Made by a program: the position numbers and the translations under genes. 64,000 nt of DNA, from positions 5,813,685 to 5,877,684 of the forward strand of contig NW_022097993.1 of NCBI RefSeq assembly GCF_002288925.2. Reading direction: 5' to 3'. The stretch's first letter is position 1; each line of letters begins with the position of its first letter. The notes beneath the pieces are model-generated. The model was not told the origin of the DNA. It did no database searches and saw nothing but the letters and a program-made list of their open reading frames with translations. This stretch comes from Delphinapterus leucas. Its lineage: Eukaryota; Chordata; Mammalia; Artiodactyla; Monodontidae. Positions 22,900 through 35,540 of the stretch are shown here, piece by piece.

Positions 22900-23959
22900 A
22901 ATAAAGCCATTAAATTAAGAAAAGAGTAATAAAAGAGACTTGAAAAATCATCTAGGTGACACAGGTTATGCAGGGAAGATCTCTGCTGTGGAACAGATGC
23001 CTGCGAGAGTCCTTAGTAATTCCTTAGTAATTAATCCCATTGGGCTAGTGGAGAAGGTTTGTACTGGAAGGAGTACACTTAAAAAAAAAGTTTGACAGAG
23101 AAAAATTATCTCAGAGAGGAACAGAATAAAACATGGAATGGAAAAGCCTACAGTTTTAGACAGATAATTAACTTTGAATCCTCAAACATATGGGAAATTA
23201 ATTTTAAAAACTCTTTCAAATGATGAGGAGTAATATACCAATTATTAGGAATTACTTTTGGATGTGAAGAAAATGCAAAGTAGTTTTAGTTAAAAGGAGA
23301 AAACATTCTATCACATTGAATTATAGGAATCATTAGGAATCCTTGACAAGCAGAGTAAACACATCTTATTTCCATTTTGGTGAAAAAAGAAAAAGCAACA
23401 AAAAGCATTATTTTAGTTTAATCATTCGTCCACTTTAGCAAATATGGGTATGATGAGCTAGTAAGTCTTAGGTATGATTAACAGTTTATTGTTCTAAATA
23501 GATTTTTGTTAACTTTCCTAATATGAACTGGGTTTCTTTCACATCTATCCAACACATGTGGCAAACAAATTTTTGTCAAGCCAAATGGACCCAACAAACC
23601 ATGTCTGCTATAAATCATGTTTGTAGAAAATCCTGAGATTAATCTTCATATATTGACTTTCCTATGGGAAAAATATTGACAGAAATTGTTGTAAGAAAAT
23701 CTTTTTTGGGAGGTGGAGGGAGAGTATAAGACTCTCAGGCCTTATGTTTTAAATTTTCATAGGTTTATTCTGAACTGTTTCAATATCTCAGTTTTCTTGG
23801 ATGGTGAAATTGAAATCACTCTAACTTCAGTACCGTAGCTCTTTATTCCTATGTTCATGTCTATGTAGATTTCTTCACAATTATTATTGTATATATTTAT
23901 GTTACTCACAGACAAAACTCTTTTACTTTTTGCCTTCTAACTTTTGTGAAATTTTGCCT
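22900..23959. other. Unassigned stretch
   Basis: AT-rich, no gene or repeat recognised apart from a duplicated 'ccttagtaatt' near 23010-23030. Confidence 0.5.
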
Positions 23960-25267
23960 TGTCTTAGCACACAGACTAAGTTTTTCAACACAACGTTGCG
24001 TAGAAGTAGTGAGAACAGACAACCTTATATTATTCCCAGTCTTAATATTTTACCATTAAGTATGATGTTAAATGTATTTTTTACTAGATGCTCTTTATTG
24101 GATGGAGGAAATTCTCACCTGTTGCAAATATGCTGAGATTTTAAGATTATAAATGAATGTTGAAGTAGGTCAAATGCTTTTTCTATATCCACTGAAATTT
24201 ATACACACACACATTTTATTCTGTTAATGTAGTGAGTTTAGGAATTGATTATTTACTGTTGAGCCAACTTTGTATTATTGTACCTTTTTTAAATACATTG
24301 CTGGATTTACTTTGCTAAGTTTTGGACAATGATTTTGCCTTTATTGTCAAGAGTAATGTCAGTATGTAATTTTATTTTTCTGTAATGTTCCTGTATCAGG
24401 ATTATATGGGACTCATACAACACATTGATAAGTATTCACTTCTGCTTTACTTTCTAAAACAGAAATATGTAAGATCTGTACCATTTCTTCCTTAAATATA
24501 TAATAAAATTTACCAGTGAAGACAGCTGGGCCTGGAGTTATTTTTGTCATAATTTTTAATTACGAACTCAATTTATTTAATTTATTCAATATACTTTAAA
24601 TTGTTTAATAAATACATCCATTTTATTAACTGCATTTAATAATAATTACATCCAATAAGTATACATCTGTTCTTTTGATTATTTTGATAAACAGCATCTT
24701 TGGGAATTTACCCATTTCATCTAAACTGTCAATTTTATTACCACAAAGTTATACATAATATTTCTTCATTATTATTTTAATGTCTGTAGACATGTTTTAT
24801 TCCTGATATTAGTAATTTGTGGTTTCTCTTACTCTTTTTATATTTTATAAATTTTAATAGATGTTTAGTGGTTATAGTAATCATCTAGAAAATAAACTTT
24901 GGCTTTGTTAATTTTCCTTACTGAAGGTATGTTTTAAATTTTATTAACTCTACACAACTTTATCATTTTATTTCTCTTAATTTCCTTAAAAACTATTATT
25001 TAGTTCTTTTTTAAATCTTAATTCAATTGTGATTCTTTAATTCTAATTATATTTATTTTAATTAGTGGAATTAATGTCTTTAAGTCTTTCATCTTGATAT
25101 GTTTTCATTTGTCCCTTTCATTTTTGTTATTTTATTTTCCTCTTCTTGATTTGTTTCCTATTGATCTAGTATATGTTTTAAAATTTTCCAGTTTTATGTC
25201 CTCTATTAGCTTTTTATTTTGGTCATGCTTTTAGCATTACTAATTTACTTGTTACCCTGGAAATTAC
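23960..25267 (-). mobile_element. Old L1M ORF2 segment, antisense
   Basis: Antisense L1 ORF2 landmarks appear in order: 'accattaagtatgatgtt', 'ggtcaaatgctttttctatatccac', 'acattgctggatttactttgctaa', 'cagctgggcctggagttattttt', 'gggaatttacccatttcatctaa' and 'tcctgatattagtaatttgtgg'. This spans the region encoding the upstream half of reverse transcriptase. Strongly decayed. It is the left half of an element split by the next L1. Confidence 0.75.
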
Positions 25268-25285
25268 AAAATGCAATCTTGACTT
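25268..25285 (+). repeat. Left target duplication of the 6.3 kb L1
   Basis: AAAATGCAATCTTGACTT here resembles AAATATGTAATCTTAGCTT at about 31553-31571. The pair is imperfect but correctly placed at both ends of the plus-strand L1. Confidence 0.55.
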
Positions 25286-26225
25286 GCCAGCAAGATGGCA
25301 GAGTAGAAGGACGTAAGCTCACCCCTTCTTACAAAAACACCTAAATCACAACTAACTGCTGAACAACCGTCAACAAAACAAACAAAAAAAACAAGTGCTG
25401 GAACCTACCAGAAAATATACCCTACAAAGACAAAGAAAAAGCCACTACAAGACAGTAGGAAGGGTGCAATAATGATAAAATCAAATCCCATACACACCGG
25501 GTAGGCAACTCACAAACTGGAAAATAATTATACCACAGTTATTCTCCCACAGGAGTGAAAGCCCTGAGCCCCATGGTAGGTTTCTCAGCCTGGGGGTCTG
25601 GCAACAGGAGAAACAGCCCCCCAGAGAATCTGGCTTTGGCGACCAGAAGGATTTGATCATAGGTAATCCACAGGGCTGGGGGAAACAGAAACTCCACTCT
25701 TGGGGGGTGCACACAAGGTCCTGTGTGCACCATGACCCAGGGGAAAAAGTGGTAACCTCATAAGAGACTGAGCCAAACCTACCTGCTAGTACTGGACGGT
25801 CTCCTGCAGAGGTGGGGGGCAGCTATGGTTCACTGTGGGGACAAAGACACTGGCAGCAGCTGTTCTGGTGAGTGTTCACTAGTGTGAACCTCCCAAACCC
25901 ACCATTTCCTCCCCAAGACATAGCCCCACCCAATAGCCTGTAGCTCTAGTGCTGGGACGTCTCAGACCAAACAACCAACAGGACAGGAACACAGCCCCAC
26001 CCATCAGCAGACAGGCTGTTTAAAGTCTTCCTGAGCACAGCCCTGCCAACCAGAAGCACAAGAACCAGCTCCAACACCAGTGAGCAGGATCCCTCCCACC
26101 AGGAAGCCTGCAAAAGCCTCTTAGAGAGCCTCATCCACCAGAGGACAGACAGCAGAAGCAGGAAGAACTACAATACTACAGCCTGTGGAACAGAAAACAC
26201 AATCAAGAAAGTTAGGCAAAATGAG
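25286..26225 (+). promoter_or_regulatory. L1 5' UTR with internal promoter region
   Basis: The element starts 'gccagcaagatggcagagtag', with a YY1-like AAGATGGCAG (25292-25301) one base from the ideal AAGATGGCGG. The following 0.9 kb is the long 5' UTR of this L1 type. YY1 sites at this place position transcription starts in primate L1s; a similar role here is inference. The 77-, 64- and 62-codon minus frames are shadows. Confidence 0.75.
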
Positions 26226-27100
26226 ATGACAGAGAAATATGTCCCAGATGAAGGAACAAGATAAAACCCCAGAAGAACAACTAAGTGAAGTGGAGATAGG
26301 CAATCTACTGGAAGAAGAATTCAGAGTAATGATAATGAAGACAATCCAAGATCTCAGAAAAAGAATAGAAGCACAGATCGAGAATATGCAAGAAATGTTT
26401 AACAAGACCCAGAAGAAGTAAAGAACAAACAGAGATGAGCAATACAATAACTGAAATGAAAAATACACTAGAAGGAATCAATAACAGAGTAATGGAGGCA
26501 GAAGAATGGATAAGTGAGCTGGAAGACAGAATAGTGGAAATCACTGCTGCAAAACAGAACAAAGAAAAAAGACTGAAAACAAATGAAGACAGTCTAAGAG
26601 ACCTCTGCAACAACATTAATGCACCAATATTTGCATTATAGTGGTCCCAGAAGGAGAAGAGAGAGAGAAAGTACCTGAGAAAATTTTTGAAGAGATAATA
26701 GCTGAAAATTTCCCTAAGATGGTAAAGGAAAGAGTCACCAAAGTCCAGGAAGTGCAGAGAGTACCAGGCAGGATAAACCCAAGAAGGAACACATAGTAAT
26801 TAAATTTACAAAAATTAAGGACAAAGAAAAAATACTAAAAGCAACAAGAGAAAAAAAAAATAACATAAAAGAGAACTCCAATTAGGTTATCAACTGATTT
26901 GTCAGCAGAAACTCTGCAGGCCAGAATGTAGTGGCATGATATATTTAAAGTGATTAAAGGGAAGAAACTACAACCAAGAATATTTTACCCAGCAAGGCTC
27001 TCATTCAGATTCGACAGAGAAATCAAAAGCTTCACAAAGAAAAGTTAAGAGAATTCAGCACCACTAGACTAGCTTTGCAACAAATACTAAATAAAATTCT
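26226..27100 (+). pseudogene. L1 ORF1 (RNA-binding chaperone), disrupted
   Basis: An ORF1 reading is visible in pieces. An ATG at 26226 runs only to a stop near 26262. The ATG at 26239 opens 60 codons of acidic and coiled-coil sequence to 26421, and 26435-26641 (68 codons) continues the coiled coil in another frame. The RNA-recognition and C-terminal parts follow to about 27100 without an open frame. ORF1p would form a trimer that binds L1 RNA, but no intact protein can be made here. Confidence 0.8.
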
Positions 27101-27455
27101 TTAAGCAGGAAAGAAAAGGCCATTACTAGAAACAAGAAAATTATGAATGGAAATGCTCACTGGTAAAGGCAAACGTAAATACGATATCAAAACCAGCAAT
27201 TGTGAGAAGAGGAGAGCACAAATGCAGGCTAATGGAAATGAATTTGAAATGAAAAGACCAGCAACTTAAAACAATCTCGTTTATATATAGACTGCTATAT
27301 CGAATCCTCATGGTAATTGTAAATGGAAAATCTACAATAGATACACACACAAAAAGAAGGAATCTAACACAACACTAAAGTTAGTCATCAGATCACAAGA
27401 GAAGAGGAAAGGAAGAAAAACAACCTACAAAAACAAATCCAAAACAATTAAGAAA

Positions 27456-30400
27456 ATGGCAATAGGAACATATATATTGATAATTACCTTAAAGGTAAAT
27501 GGATTAAATGCTCCAACCAAAAGAAATAGACTGGATGAATGGATACAAAAATAAGAGCCATATATATGCTGTCTACAAGAGACCCACTTCACATCTAGGG
27601 ACACATACAGACTGAAAGTGAAGGGATGGAAAAAGCTATTCCATGCAAATGAAAATCAAAAGAAAGCTGAAGTAGAAATACTCATAACAGACAAAATAGG
27701 TTTTAAAATAAACACTCTTACAAGAGACAAAGAAGGACACTGCATAATTATCATGGGATCAATCCAAGAAGACATAACAACTGTAAGTATATATGCACCC
27801 AACATAGGAGCACCCCAATATATAAGGCAAATACTAACAGCCATAAAAGGAGAAATTGACAGTAACACAATAATAGTGGCTGACTTTAACACTCCACTTT
27901 CACCAATGTACAGATCATCCAAACAGAAATCAATAAGGAAGCACAGGCCTTAAATGGCACATTAGACCTGGTGGACTTTACTGATATTTATAGAACATTC
28001 CATCCAAAAACAGCAGAATACACATTCTTCTCAAGTGCACATGGAACATTTTGCAGGATTCACTAAATTTAAGAAAATTGAAATCATATCAAGCAACTTT
28101 TCCGATGACAGCACTATAAGGTTAGAAATCAACTACAAGAAAAAACTCTAAAGAACACAAACATGTGGAGACTAAACAATATACTACTAAACAACCAATG
28201 GTTCACTGAAGAAATCAAAGAGGAAATCAAAAAATACCTAGAGACAAATGACAACAAAAACAGGATGATCCAAAGCCTATGGGACATGGCAAAAGCAGTT
28301 CTAAGAGGGAAGTTTATAGCGATAAAATCTTACTTCAGGAAACAAGAAAAATCTCAAATAAACAACCTAGCCTTACACTCAAAGCAAGTAGAGAAAAAAG
28401 GACAAATAAAACCCAAAGTTAGCAGAAGGAAAGAAATTACAAAGATCAGAGCAGAAATAAATGAAATAGAAATGAAGAAAACAATAGAAAAGATCAATGA
28501 AACTAAGAGCTGTTTCTTTGAGAAGATAAGCAAAATTGATACAATTTTAGCCAGACTCACCAAGAAAAAAAGGAAGAGGGCTCAAATCAATAAAATTAGA
28601 AAGGTAAAAGAAGTTACAGTGGACACCACAGAAATATAAAGGATCACGAGAGACACAAGCAACTATACACCAATAAAATGAACAACCTGGAAGAAATGGA
28701 TAAATTCTTGCAAAGGTACAATCTCCAAAGACTGAACCAGGAAGAAATAGAAAATATGAACAGACCAATCACAAGGACTGAAATTGAAACTGTGATTTAA
28801 AAACAACCAACAAACAAAAGTCCAGGACCAGATGGCTTCTCAGGTGAATTCTAGCAAACATTTAGAAGAGAGCTAATACGTATATTTCTCAAACTTTTCC
28901 AAAAGTTTGCAGAGGAAGGAACACTCCCAAGCTCATTTTATGAAGCCACCATCACCCTGATACCAAAACCAGAGAAAGATATCAAAAAACAAGAAAATTA
29001 CAGGCCAATATTACTGCTGAACATGGACGCAAAAGTCCTCAACAAAATACTAGCAAACAGAATCCAACAGTACATTAAAAGGATCATCCACCATGATCAA
29101 GTGGGATTTATCCCAGGGATGCAAGGATTTTTCAATATCCACAAATCAAACAGTGTGACATGCCACATCAACAAACTGAAGAATAAAAACCATATGATCA
29201 TCTCAAAAGATGTGGAAAAAGCTTTTGACAAAATTCAACACCCATTTATGATAAAAACTCTCCAGAAAGTGGGCATAGAGGGAACTTACCTCAACATAAT
29301 AAAGGCCATATATGACAAACCTACAGCTAGCATACTCAATGGTAAAAAGCTGAAACCATTTCCTCTAAGATCAGGAATAAGACAAGGATGTCCACTCTCA
29401 CCACTTTTATTCAACATAGTTTTGGAATTCCTAGCCACAGCAATCAGAGGAGAAAAAGAAATAAAAGGAAGCTGAATTGGAAAAGAAAAAGTAAAACTAT
29501 CGCTCTTTGTAGATGACATGATACTATACATAGAAATTATAAAGGTGCTACCAGAAAACTACTAGAGCTCATTGATGCATTTGGAAAAGTTGCAAGACAC
29601 AAAAAAATTACACAGAAATCTGTTGCACTTCTATACACTAACAATGAAAGATCAGAAAGAGAAATTGCAGAAACAATCCCATTTACCATCACATCAATAA
29701 GGATAAAATACCTAGGAATAAACCTGCCTAAGGGGACAAAAGATGTGTATTCAGAAAATTATGACGCTGATGAAAGAAACTGAAGATGACACAAAGAGAT
29801 GGAAAGATATACCATGTTCTTGGATTGGAAGAATCAATATTGTCAAAATGACTATACTGCCCAAGGCAATCTACAGATTTAATGCAATCCCTATCAAATT
29901 ACCAATGGCATTTTTCACAGAATTAGAACAAAAAATTGTACAATTTGTATGGAAACACAAAAGACCCTGAATACCCAAAGCAATCTTGAGAAAGAAAAAC
30001 AAAACTGGAGGAATCAGGCTCCCTGACCTCAGACTATGCTACAAAGCTACAGTAATCAAGACAGCATGGTACTGGCACAAAAACAGAAATATAGATAAAT
30101 GGAAAAGTATAGAAAGTCCTGAGATAAACACAGGCACCTATTGTCAATTTATCTATGCCAAAGGAGGCAAGACTATACAGTGGAGGAAAGGCAGTCTCTA
30201 CAATAAGTGGTGCTGGGAAAACTGAACAGCTACATGTAAAAGAAAGAAATTAGAAAACTCCCTAACACCATACACAAAAATAAACTCAAAATGGATTAAA
30301 AACCTAAATATAAGACCAGATACTATAAAACTCTTGGAGGAAAACATAGACAGAACACTCTGGCATAATTCACAGCAATATCTTTTTCAAGCCATCTCCT

Positions 30401-31221
30401 AGAGTAATGGAAATAACAACAAAAATAAACAAATGGGACCTAATTAAACTCAAAAGCTTTTCCACAGCAAAGGAAACCATAGACAAAACAAAAAGACAAC
30501 TGACAGAATGGGAGAAAATATTTGCAAATGATGTGATTGACAAGGGATTAGTCTCCAAAATTTACCAAGAGCTCATGTGGCTTAATATCAAAATAACAAA
30601 CAATCCAATCAAAAAAATGGGCAGAAGACCTAAATAGACATTTCTGCAAAGAAGACATAAAGATGGCCAAGAGGCACATGAAAAGAGGCTCACCATCACT
30701 AATTATTAGAGAAATGCGAATCAAAACCAAAATGAGATATCACCTCACACCAGTCAGAATAGCCATCATCAAAGAAAATCAATAATTACTGGAGAGGATG
30801 TAGAGAAAAGGGAACCCTCGTACATTTTTGGTGGGAATGTAAATTGGTATAGCCACTATGGAGAACAGTATGGAAGTTCCTTAAAAAACTAAAAATAGAG
30901 CTACCATGTGATCCAGCAATCCAATTCCTGGGCATATATCTGGAGAAAAAAATTGTTTGAAAGGATACATGCACCCCAATATTCATTGCAGTGCTGTTTA
31001 TATCATCCAAGACATGGAAGCAACCTATATGTCCATCAACAGATGAATGCATAAAGAAGATGTGGTACATATATACAATGGAATATTACTCAGCCATTTA
31101 AAACAATGAAATAATGCCATTGGCAGCAACATGGATGGACCTGGAGATTATCATACTAAGTGAAGTAAGTCAGACAGAGAAAGACTAATATCATATGAAA
31201 TCGCTTATATGTGGAATCTAA
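27456..31221 (+). pseudogene. L1 ORF2 (endonuclease and reverse transcriptase), disrupted
   Basis: The start ATG at 27456 is in the expected place after ORF1. Endonuclease: a stop at about 27552, then 27618-27953 carries 'SIYAPN' and 'VADFNTPL' motifs. Linker: 28163-28639. Reverse transcriptase: 29023-29475 includes '[15 protein letters not shown]', then a stop, then an FVDD box at about 29494-29510. C-terminal pieces: 29743-29970, 29986-30225 and 30407-30637, with the end 'LICGI' at about 31221. At least six stops or frameshifts make it nonfunctional. Family length would be about 1,250 residues. Confidence 0.88.
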
Positions 31222-31551
31222 AACAGAAAATGATACCAATGAACTTATTTACAAAACAGAAACAGACTCATAGACTTACAGATCAAACTTATGGTTACCG
31301 GGGGGAAGGGTTTGGGGGAGGGATAGATTGGGAGTTTGCGATTGACATATACACACTACTATATTTAAAATATATATCCAACAAGTACGTACAGTATAGA
31401 ACAGGTAACTCTGCTGAATATTCTATAATAAACTAAATGGGAAAAAAATTTTGAAAAAGAATAGATATATGTATCTGTATAACTGAATCACTTTGCTGTA
31501 CATCTGAAACAAACACAACATTGTTAATCAACTGTGCTCCAATATAAAATA
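31222..31551 (+). mobile_element. L1 3' UTR and A-rich tail
   Basis: Typical 3' UTR: 'cttatggttaccggggggaagg', 'acacactactatatttaaaa', 'ttgctgtacatctgaaac' and 'tgctccaatataaaataaaaat'. This matches the 3' ends at 9721-10048, 42780-43072 and, antisense, 47190-47560, so they belong to related L1 lineages. Confidence 0.85.
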
Positions 31552-31571
31552 AAAATATGTAATCTTAGCTT

Positions 31572-32780
31572 AAAAAACTACCTTATGTTAATATTTTTAT
31601 CTCCTACGATATGAAAACCTTAATATAGTTTAATTCCCATTGTCATTTGCCTTGCCTTCTGTGATACAAATTGCCTGTATGAGACATCTTTGATTATATC
31701 TGATGCCTTTATTACGTTATTTTCAGTTTTTTCATTTTTTTCTGTCAATTTCATTTTCTACCCTCTAGTTTGCTAAGCCTTTCTTCAACTATATCCAGAC
31801 TGTTATTAAAGCCAAACAGTGTATTTTTATTTCATATATTAATTTTTGTAGCTCCAGAATGGTTGATTATTTTCCTAGATTGTAATTTTCAATAAAAATA
31901 TTCTACTGTTTCATCCAATTTATCCTCATTTAATTCTATTTCCTTTCACATATTAAATGCAGCTAACCACATTATCAGATCACCTTGAGATTTATTTCCA
32001 CAGACTGCTTTAACTCTTTACCAGTAAAATTTTCCTGATTCTCAATGTATCTAGTGATTTTTGATGTATGAAGTATGCCCTGAGGATGATATATAGTGTA
32101 GAATTTCCTCCTAAGAGTGCTGAGTGAGTTCTATTCTTTCTAGCACTTGCATTACCTGCTGATCTTCGTGATCCAAATGAAGCATGGTTTTAGGACTGAT
32201 TAGGATAAGTCTATTTCAGTTTCTCCTTTTTGCGTAGGGCATAGTCCTTCTTCCTATACTTTACAACTAGGGCGTGTACTTTCTGCGATCTCAACTCAAT
32301 GACCAAGGTGTGCACCGAGGTTCCTCTACTCTTGCTGGACCTGAACATCTCTTTTTCTTTTCCTCATCTCCAGTAGTCTCGGTCTCTTCATGCACAGTTT
32401 AGGAGTTGGCCAAAGACCTGATGGGAATATTACAGTTTTTGGTTCTTCTATTCTGCAAATACCTTCTCCCTGGTGCCTTGTCTCCTCCCCCATCTTTTCT
32501 CCCTTAGCAGTACTGAAGTCAATCTGTTTCTTCCAGCCTGAGACTGTCTCCCTCTGCACTGCAGTTTGGAAAATTCCTTGAAGCAGATCACTGGTGTAAA
32601 TATGGGGCTCACCTAGTATGTTTTCCTTCTCTCAGGAATTACCTCAGTGTCGGTTGTTGTACAGTGCCGGCAGAAAGCTCTTCATAACTTTTTACATGTT
32701 TTTATTTAGTTCAGCTTATTTTTAGCTATTTAGGAATTGGAGGGTAAGTCTGGCAGGGCCAGAAACAGAAGACTCCTAGT
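31572..32780 (-). mobile_element. Old L1M continued, right half, antisense
   Basis: The block 'tttctgtcaatttcattttctaccctctagtttgc' with later 'tgagatttatttccacagactgc' and 'ggatgatatatagtgtag' matches the antisense upstream part of old L1M/HAL1 elements. It continues the minus-strand L1M left of the inserted L1. All frames are decayed. Confidence 0.55.
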
Positions 32781-34020
32781 CACTTAATTATTCAAAAATA
32801 TTTATTGCAAGACTGAGTTAGTTTCTGGGAATCCAGTGATGTGCAAAATAACAGTTTCTGCTTTCAAATACCTTATGTTTTCACAGAGGATGTAGACAAC
32901 TGGAGAGATATAGCATTCTGTATATGCCAAAGAATTTACAAGCTTACCAAACACTCCAGAAATTGACTAAAACAATCTTTAAAACTCTTCATGTAGCTTA
33001 GATTTCCTTTCCCACAATTGTGCATAGAGTTGCCTTGGTAGCAGGACATAGTTATGATATATGGCTCTATATTTCTGGCATTAATTTTCAATCTCTGAAG
33101 CTGGCCATTAAAATATTGATGGAAACTTCAAATATAGCATATTTTCTTTCTTAAAAAATATAACATTTTAATGTACTTTGTGTCTTTACTTATATATACA
33201 TTTTGATATTTATTACTATAGAATGATGTTCTTTTCACATGTAGAGAGAAGTCAAAGTATCTAAGTGTATGAATATTTAATTTGAAACATATATTTTATA
33301 GTTTATATGTAGATTAAATACTAAATAATAGAAATTTTTTTCTGTAAACAGCTAAAGTTAATATTTCTTTCAACATGTCAGGGATTTCACAGTTAGAATT
33401 TCCTAAAGCTTTCCATTATATCTGCACCCCTTTTAGTCAGTTAATGTAGATTAAGTCAGATAGTATAGAATATCTATTCTAGTTGCAGACACTCAGTCTT
33501 TAGATGCCCTTTGAGACAGTTGTATTTTATATCCTAGAATTTGGTAACATAAGAATTTCGTCTTTACTGATACTATCTAAAGGCAGAGTATTTTCTATTT
33601 AACTGTGAAATAAGTTACTCACCAATTAACAGAATTATAGTTATGCCTATGTTTTTCATGATGTGGTTTTAATATCCCAAATTCTTTGGAATAAATTTTC
33701 TTACTACTTCCCTGGTTTTGATGTGGGGAAAGGTGTACTCCAGATCAACAACTTCTGGTTCAGAAAAAAATGTAAATGCTTAAAAAAATGAGAACACCAT
33801 GGTTAATTTAGCATTCATGTGACTTTACTGAAGATGTGCTAATTTTGGTTATTGCTTTGTGAAGTTTTTACCAAGTATCTTAGAAGGTCTTAGATCTCCT
33901 GATCTATAGAAAACATATTACCTGCTATACAATAAGGCTCAGACTATCCTTGAAGCATATAAATGAAGGTCTTTCAGTTTTCTTTGTCCATCTTAAAGAT
34001 AAGTTTTGAAAAAAAGAAAC
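32781..34020. other. Unassigned stretch
   Basis: The first 110 bases look like the 'ATTTATTG' old repeat. The rest is AT-rich with no recognised family or gene. Confidence 0.45.
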
Positions 34021-34023
34021 TAG

Positions 34024-34255
34024 TTATGGTTTCTCAGCCTCAGCACTATTGACATTTTGGATGAAATAATTACGTTTTGTGATGGGCTGTCTGGTACACT
34101 GTTGGATGTTTAGCCGCATCCCTGGCTTCTACCCACTACATGCCAGAAGTATCTTTCCACCCCAATGTGACAACCAAAAATGTCTTCAGACATTGCCAAA
34201 TGTTTCCTGGAAGGTGGGATGGCTACAAAATTGCCCTCAGTTAAGAACCACTGTG
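34024..34255 (-). mobile_element. MER20 (hAT-Charlie) DNA transposon
   Basis: The diagnostic phrases 'cagcactattgacattttgg', 'ttggatgtttagccgcatccctgg', 'tgacaaccaaaaatgtcttcagacattgcc' and 'gttaagaaccactg' are present in order, giving a near-complete element. It encodes no transposase. The family is nonautonomous and placental-wide; some copies in other species act as regulatory DNA in uterine cells, which cannot be inferred for this copy. Confidence 0.8.
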
Positions 34256-34384
34256 CTAGAGGATATAATAATTTGGCTCCCATTAGAGAAAATATTGATG
34301 GGAAATATACATTCGTAACACAGGATGGTAGAGCAGAAATGGCACACAGTAGCAACAAGAACAATGGAACAAAAAACTAAGACG

Positions 34385-34580
34385 TGCAGTGCTTAGTATG
34401 TGGTAGGCACTGCTGTAAGCTTTATACATATTCAGTATTTAACACTTTCAACAATCTCATTAGTTAGGTGTTATTATCTGCATTTTACAGATGAGGAAAT
34501 TGAGGAATCAAAATTAAATTGTCTAAAGTCATACAACTCGTAAGTGGTTTCAACCCTAAGGAACTTATTTCCAGCATATG
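34385..34580 (+). repeat. MIR SINE
   Basis: Recognised from 'cttagtatgtggtaggcactgctgtaagctttatac', 'ttattatctgcattttacagatgaggaaattgagg' and 'aaagtcatacaactcgtaagtgg', in correct order. Confidence 0.85.
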
Positions 34581-34589
34581 AGCTTAGTT

Positions 34590-35540
34590 GTTTTTAATAT
34601 ATTTTTATTTAGAATAGTTTGAGATTCACCGAAGAGTTTCAGTGATAGTACAGCATTCCCATGTGCCTCATACCCAGTTCTTCCTATTGTTTCCCTATTT
34701 TACATTAGTGTGGTACATTTGTCCCAAATAGTGAATATTGATATATGATGAACAAGAGTCCATACATTATTCAAATGTTTTTAGTTTTACCCAATGTTCT
34801 TTTTCTCTTCCAGAATCTCACTCAGATACTCCATTACATTTAGTCATCATATCATCTTGTTTTAGACTTCTCTACACTGTGGCAGTTTCTTAGACTCTCC
34901 TTGTTTTTTATGACCTCCACAGTTTTGAGGTGTACTTGTCAGGTATTTTGTAGAATGTTTGATGTTTTCTCAGGAGTATACTGAGATCCTGGGCTTTGGG
35001 GGTGGAGAGCACAGAGGTAAACTGACCTTTTCATCACATCATACCAAGAGCACAGGCTATCAATGTGCATTATCACTGTTGATGATAACATTGCTCACAT
35101 AGCTGAGATGGTGCTTGTCAGATTTCGGTAGTTACTCTTTTTCGTTTGTTTTTTTAAGTTACTCTTTTTTAAGTGTAAAATTACTCTTTTTCTCCCTCCT
35201 TTTAATACTCCTTTTGGAAGAAGATCACTATGTGCAGCCTAAAATTAAAGAGTGGGAACTTATGCTCCAACATAAATTTATATAGTTTGTGTACATAAAT
35301 TACTTGGAATTCTTCTGCATGTGAGATTAGTTTAATCTCCCAATTCTTTATTTTTTTTCAATCATTTAGTTATATCAATATGAACTCATGGTCATTTATT
35401 TTTTACTTGGGGTTACAATGTAGTATTACTTTACTTCTTTTGTTACTCTAATTGTTCCAGCTTCAACCACTGAGAGCTCTTTCATTTGGCTCCTACTTCC
35501 CTTTGATAAACTCCCATCACTCTGTGTGTGTGTGTCTCTG
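34590..35540. repeat. Old L1M-associated interspersed repeat
   Basis: A long ancient repeat is recognisable from 'tagtgtggtacatttgtcccaaat', 'gttttgaggtgtacttgtcaggtattttgtagaatg', 'aagatcactatgtgcagcc', 'attacttggaattcttctgcatg' and 'tgttccagcttcaaccactgagagctctttc'. I associate it with old L1M elements, but sub-family and strand are uncertain. Noncoding. Confidence 0.5.

Noticed and set aside
28163..28639. 158-codon frame as an independent gene
   Set aside because: It is the linker part of L1 ORF2.
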